A DNA stretch of 64,000 nt from Streptomyces sp. NBC_01381 (GTDB lineage: Bacteria; Actinomycetota; Actinomycetes; Streptomycetales; Streptomycetaceae): positions 682,001 to 746,000 of the forward strand of contig NZ_JAPEPI010000001.1 of NCBI RefSeq assembly GCF_026340305.1. Direction: 5' to 3'. Positions 60,815 through 64,000 of this stretch are shown one piece after another (position 1 is the stretch's first letter; each line of letters begins with the position of its first letter). Under the pieces are notes generated by a model, which was given only the letters and a program-made list of their open reading frames with translations, was not told where the DNA came from and did not search any database. The translations under genes and the position numbers were made by a program.

Positions 60815-62062
60815 CTAGTTGACGAGCGCGCTCGGCTTTCCCTTGCCGCGCGGCCGTTCCTCGACCATCTTGCCCCAGACGATCATTCGATACTTACTCG
60901 TGAATTCCGGGGTACAGGTGGTCAGTGTGATGTACCGGCCGGGTTTGGTGAAGCCCGAACCCTCGGGGACCGGGGCGATCACGGAGATGTTGCCGGGGCT
61001 CGTCTGCGGCAGGATGCTCGCCATCTTGTAGACGAAGTACTTGTCCTGCGTCTCCACGACGATGGGATCGCCCGGTTCGAGCTGATTGATGTAGCGGAAC
61101 GGTTCGCCGTGGGTGTTGCGGTGCCCGGCGACCGCGAAGTTGCCCTGCTTCGCTTCCGGCATCGGGGTCTTGGTGCCGCCCTCGTTGTAGTGGCCGACCA
61201 TGCCGCGGTCCAGGACCCCCGACTTGTCGATGCCCTCGGCGATCGGCACGACCACGTCGAGGCGGGGGATGTGGAGCAGGGCGAAGCCTTGCCCGGGTTC
61301 GAAGGCGCCCGGCTTGCCCTTGCCCTTCGCCCACTCCTCCTGGAGGTCGTTGGCTGCGCCGTTCGCCTGCTGGTGGGCGCGGATGTTCGTCCACCACAGC
61401 TGGTACGTGACGAAGAGAAGCATCAGGACGCCGATGGTGATGAAGAGTTCGCCGACGCCCCGGCTGATCACCGTGCCCGCGGAGGGCTTCTTGGCGCGCT
61501 CGGCGCGACGGGCCTCGACGCGGGAGAGGGGGGCGGCGGACTCTGCTCTGGAGGCGGCCGGCGGGCTCCCCTTCTTGGCGGCCTTGCGGCGGGCGGCCCG
61601 GCCTCCTGTAGGGCGCTCCGGCTCCCGCTCTGGCTCTGGCTGCGGCTCTGGCTCGACTATTCGCCGGGTGTCCGCCGTGCGCAGGCCCACCGTCTCGTCG
61701 TCGAGCGGCGGCCGGGGCTGCGGCTGCGGGGCGTACGCGCCGTACAGCTCCTCGTACGTCGGTTCCCGCGCCGGCTCCGGCTCCGGCCGCTGCTCCGCCC
61801 CGTACCAGTCACGGGCGTACCCCTGAGGGTCGTACCACTCCGGCTCAGGGAACTGCGGCTCCGGCTCCGGGGCGGGCTGCCCGCTGCGGAACCACGGCGA
61901 CGGATGCTGCCCCGGCAGCGGATCCGTCAGCGGATCGGCGAGATGGTCGACTGCCGCCGCGAACGCCCCGGGCTCTTCGTACGATCCCTGCTCCTCGTAC
62001 GACGCGTACTGCTCGTCGTACGGAACTCCGGAGGAATCGCGCTCGGGGCGCAACGCGGTCAC
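60815..62062 (-). CDS. srtE: Class E sortase with long acidic N-terminal extension
   Basis: 415 residues from the GTG at 62062, which overlaps the amidotransferase stop (GTGA). About 185 cytoplasmic residues rich in Glu, Pro, Gln and Tyr precede the transmembrane helix (about 217-237) and the sortase domain: NFAVAGHRNTHGEPF (His), YITLTTCTPEFTS (Cys) and YRMIVWG (Arg). The cytoplasmic extension is unusual for a sortase and could bind other proteins. It lies 24 bases upstream of the next sortase. Confidence 0.9.
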   Translation of the reverse strand: MTALRPERDSSGVPYDEQYASYEEQGSYEEPGAFAAAVDHLADPLTDPLPGQHPSPWFRSGQPAPEPEPQFPEPEWYDPQGYARDWYGAEQRPEPEPAREPTYEELYGAYAPQPQPRPPLDDETVGLRTADTRRIVEPEPQPEPEREPERPTGGRAARRKAAKKGSPPAASRAESAAPLSRVEARRAERAKKPSAGTVISRGVGELFITIGVLMLLFVTYQLWWTNIRAHQQANGAANDLQEEWAKGKGKPGAFEPGQGFALLHIPRLDVVVPIAEGIDKSGVLDRGMVGHYNEGGTKTPMPEAKQGNFAVAGHRNTHGEPFRYINQLEPGDPIVVETQDKYFVYKMASILPQTSPGNISVIAPVPEGSGFTKPGRYITLTTCTPEFTSKYRMIVWGKMVEERPRGKGKPSALVN

Positions 62063-62712
62063 GCCGTGGCCCTGCCCACCACCGGGGCAAGACCGCTCGA
62101 CCGACCGACCGCCCCCTCGTCCCCGCACTCCACCAGCCAGTTGGCGAGCATGCGGTGGCCGTGCTCGGTGAGCACCGACTCGGGGTGGAACTGCACGCCC
62201 TCGACCGGCAGTTCACGGTGGCGCAGGCCCATGATGATGCCGTCCTCCGTGCGCGCGGTCACCTCGAGTTCGGCCGGCACCGTGGCCGGCTCGGCGGCGA
62301 GCGAGTGATAGCGCGTCGCGATGAACGGCGACGGAAGACCGGCGAAGACACCCTTGCCCTCGTGCACGACCGGGGACGTCTTGCCGTGCAGCAACTCCGG
62401 CGCACGGTCCACGACTCCGCCGTACGCGACCGCCATCGACTGCATGCCGAGGCAGACGCCGAAGACGGGCACTCCGGTGTCGGCGCAGTGCCGCACCATG
62501 TCGACGCAGACACCCGCCTGCTCGGGGGTGCCGGGTCCCGGCGAGAGCAGGACGCCGTCGAAGCCGTCCTGCGCGTGCCGCAGCTCGACCTCGTCGTTGC
62601 GCAGGACCTCGCACTCGGCGCCCAGCTGGTACAGGTACTGGACGAGGTTGAAGACGAAGCTGTCGTAGTTGTCGACCACGAGGATGCGGGCCGGGCGTCC
62701 GTCGATGCTCAC
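62059..62712 (-). CDS. pabA: Glutamine amidotransferase of anthranilate / aminodeoxychorismate synthase
   Basis: 217-residue type 1 amidotransferase. ILVVDNYDSFVFNLVQYL opens the fold, SPGPGTPEQAG forms the oxyanion region, GVCLGMQSMA holds the catalytic Cys and VQFHPESVLTEHG the His-Glu pair. It supplies ammonia to TrpE- or PabB-type partners, for tryptophan or folate. Which one cannot be told, because no partner lies in the window; it may serve both. It is embedded, with overlaps on both sides, in the sortase operon. Confidence 0.88.
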   Translation of the reverse strand: MSIDGRPARILVVDNYDSFVFNLVQYLYQLGAECEVLRNDEVELRHAQDGFDGVLLSPGPGTPEQAGVCVDMVRHCADTGVPVFGVCLGMQSMAVAYGGVVDRAPELLHGKTSPVVHEGKGVFAGLPSPFIATRYHSLAAEPATVPAELEVTARTEDGIIMGLRHRELPVEGVQFHPESVLTEHGHRMLANWLVECGDEGAVGRSSGLAPVVGRATA

Positions 62713-62870
62713 TGGCCGTCCACCGTCACGTCGTTGAAGGGGAGAAGCGGCTCGGCCCACGGAAAGACGTACTGGAAGAGCACGTAGACCACCGCGAAGA
62801 CGAGCACCAGCGAAAGCAGCGCCCTTACCCATGCGTTTCCCGGCAGATGCCGCCAGATCCAGCCGTACAT
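62709..62870 (-). CDS. Small single-helix membrane protein
   Basis: 53 residues, MYGWIWRHLPGNAWVRALLS at the N terminus, a hydrophobic helix (about 17-35) and a short outside tail ending NDVTVDGQ. The stop overlaps the amidotransferase start (GTGA). I know no function. Conservation beside sortases in Streptomyces is what I remember. Confidence 0.65.
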   Translation of the reverse strand: MYGWIWRHLPGNAWVRALLSLVLVFAVVYVLFQYVFPWAEPLLPFNDVTVDGQ

Positions 62871-62901
62871 GCCGTCCCTTCCGTAGCCGTACGGCACCAG
62901 A

Positions 62902-63606
62902 CTAACGGCGCAGTGCCTCCGGTTTCCCGGCCTCGACGGGCTGGGTGGCATCAAGGTGTGCCCAGACGATCAACCGGTGGCTGTGGCCCCACTCTGGCTC
63001 ACAGGTCGTAAGAGTGAGGTAACGGCCCGGCCCCTCGTACCCGGACTTGCGCGGCACCGGATCGATGACACCGATGTCGCCGGGCAGCGTCTTCAGTGGC
63101 TTGTTGTCGATGCGGTACGTGAACCAGGTCGTGCCGTCGGTCAGCACCACGGGGTCGTTCGGGCGCAGCTTCGGGAAGTCCTTGAAGGGGTCTCCGTAGG
63201 TGCGGCGGTGGCCCGCCACGGAGAAGTTCCCCTTCTGGCCGAGCTGAGCGGTGTCTCCGTAGTGCCCGAGTCCCTTTTTGAGTACGTCGGTGCCGGTGCC
63301 CTGGAGCACCGGCTTGTTCCACGTGAAACCAAGCCGCGGGATGTACATCACGGCGAACGGCTTGCCCTCTTCGTAGGGGCCCGGCTTCGGAGGGCTCTCC
63401 TCGGAGCCGCCGGCAGGCTTGTCGTCCGTCCCTGTGGACATCGATCCCTGCGCCCACTGGTCCTGGAGCTGGTCGATCTGGCTGTCCATGGCGTTGTCGG
63501 CCTTCACGCCGGTCCAGAACAGGACGTACACCACGAAGAGCACGATCAACGTGCCGATGGTGATGCACAGTTCGCTGAACGTCCTCAACAGCACTCGCAC
63601 CGACAC
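62902..63606 (-). CDS. srtE: Class E sortase
   Basis: 234 residues starting at a GTG. Transmembrane helix about 12-32 (LCITIGTLIVLFVVYVLFW), a spacer with Gly/Ser/Pro, then the sortase barrel: NFSVAGHRRTYGDPF (His), YLTLTTCEPEWGH (Cys), SHRLIVWA (Arg). Upstream of the small membrane protein and amidotransferase genes. A near-perfect parS site lies inside it at 63316-63329. Confidence 0.9.
   Translation of the reverse strand: MSVRVLLRTFSELCITIGTLIVLFVVYVLFWTGVKADNAMDSQIDQLQDQWAQGSMSTGTDDKPAGGSEESPPKPGPYEEGKPFAVMYIPRLGFTWNKPVLQGTGTDVLKKGLGHYGDTAQLGQKGNFSVAGHRRTYGDPFKDFPKLRPNDPVVLTDGTTWFTYRIDNKPLKTLPGDIGVIDPVPRKSGYEGPGRYLTLTTCEPEWGHSHRLIVWAHLDATQPVEAGKPEALRR
63316..63329. promoter_or_regulatory. 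parS-like site with one mismatch
   Basis: GTTCCACGTGAAAC differs at one base from the perfect palindrome at 6990-7003. It is inside a sortase gene, as parS sites in Streptomyces are often intragenic. ParB binding is likely but may be weaker. Confidence 0.65.
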
Positions 63607-63638
63607 CGGACGGTCCCTCCCCGGGTGCTACTCCACTG

Positions 63639-64000
63639 CTATTCCACGGGCTTCGCGTAGTGGAGATCCACTGTGCCCGAGTAGCCGGGAAGAGTCACCG
63701 CCCCGTCGTCGTCGACTTTCCAGCCGAGGCCGTAGGCGTTCACGTACAGCATGTAGTTCTGGATCTCCGGGGAAGCGGCGAGCGCCGTCCTCAGCTTCTC
63801 CGGGTCGCCGACCGCGGTCACCTTGTACGGAGGTGAGTAGACGCGGCCCTGGAGGATCAGGGTGTTGCCCACACAGCGGACGGCGCTGGTGGAGATGAGC
63901 CGCTGGTCCATGACCTTGATGCCCTCGGCGCCGCCCTGCCAGAGAGCGTTCACCACGGCCTGCAGGTCCTGCTGGTGGATGACCAGGTCGTTGGGCTGGG
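63639..64000 (-). CDS. DUF881 family protein, start outside the window
   Basis: Only the C-terminal ~120 residues are present. Reading inward from the window edge gives QPNDLVIHQQDLQAVVNALW, then MDQRLISTSAVRCVGNTLIL and YSPPYKVTAVGDPEKLRTAL, all typical of DUF881 proteins beside division and sortase genes in actinobacteria. These have a coiled coil and one membrane anchor at the missing N terminus. A GTG at 63956 is internal to the family match and is not the start. Confidence 0.85.
   Translation of the reverse strand, partial: QPNDLVIHQQDLQAVVNALWQGGAEGIKVMDQRLISTSAVRCVGNTLILQGRVYSPPYKVTAVGDPEKLRTALAASPEIQNYMLYVNAYGLGWKVDDDGAVTLPGYSGTVDLHYAKPVE

Overview
The window looks like chromosomal DNA of a Streptomyces, or a very close relative. 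It has high GC, many overlapping start/stop codons (ATGA/GTGA), a PASTA kinase / FtsW / penicillin-binding protein / PP2C / two-FHA cluster beside class E sortases, a bacterial proteasome activator, and Streptomyces-type signalling genes. An exact 14-base parS palindrome and a one-mismatch copy fit a position in the origin-proximal half of the chromosome; the oriC-side placement is an inference from remembered gene order.

Layout. 0-7 kb: two divergent Ser/Thr kinases, proteasome activator Bpa, a small envelope protein, a quinone oxidoreductase and a K+ channel/RCK protein. 7-14 kb: molybdenum cofactor genes (moeA with an unusual ~210-residue low-complexity insert, and mobA) and a branched-chain 2-oxoacid dehydrogenase operon with a divergent Lrp regulator. 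14-26 kb: phenylacetate catabolism (TetR regulator, hydroxyacyl-CoA dehydrogenase, paaN, paaABCDE) interrupted by a DUF5819-HTTM-TrmH operon; three near-identical TetR-type palindromes connect bkd/lrp, paaN and paaA. 25-29 kb: an acyl-CoA dehydrogenase behind a KstR-like operator, a rhodanese, a J-domain protein and a DUF2252 protein.

29.8-37.6 kb is an accessory island. It holds a lanthipeptide-like precursor gene, an attenuator-like hairpin and a truncated lanthipeptide dehydratase with a TTA codon. Next to these is an intact autoregulator cassette resembling methylenomycin-furan genes (TetR receptor, AfsA/MmfL-like, MmfH-like, MmfP-like phosphatase, second TetR). The cassette also exists as a decayed, inverted second copy, with remnants of the mmfL, mmfH and MFS genes and its own operator. 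Three similar palindromic operators mark this circuit.

37.7-46.6 kb: a LysR regulator, a terminator, a palindrome-rich control region and a seven-gene catabolic operon of unknown substrate. The operon includes an isocitrate/isopropylmalate-type dehydrogenase fused to an RraA-like domain, and an alpha/beta hydrolase whose nucleophile serine is replaced. 46.7-51.4 kb: a phosphoenolpyruvate carboxylase gene broken by a frameshift, a Tat-exported metallo-beta-lactamase-fold hydrolase, a transposase remnant and tRNA-Leu(CAG).

51.8-64 kb: the conserved growth and cell-wall cluster fhaA-fhaB-pstP-ftsW/rodA-pbpA-pknB, convergent with DUF881, class E sortase, small membrane protein, pabA/trpG-type amidotransferase and two more class E sortases.
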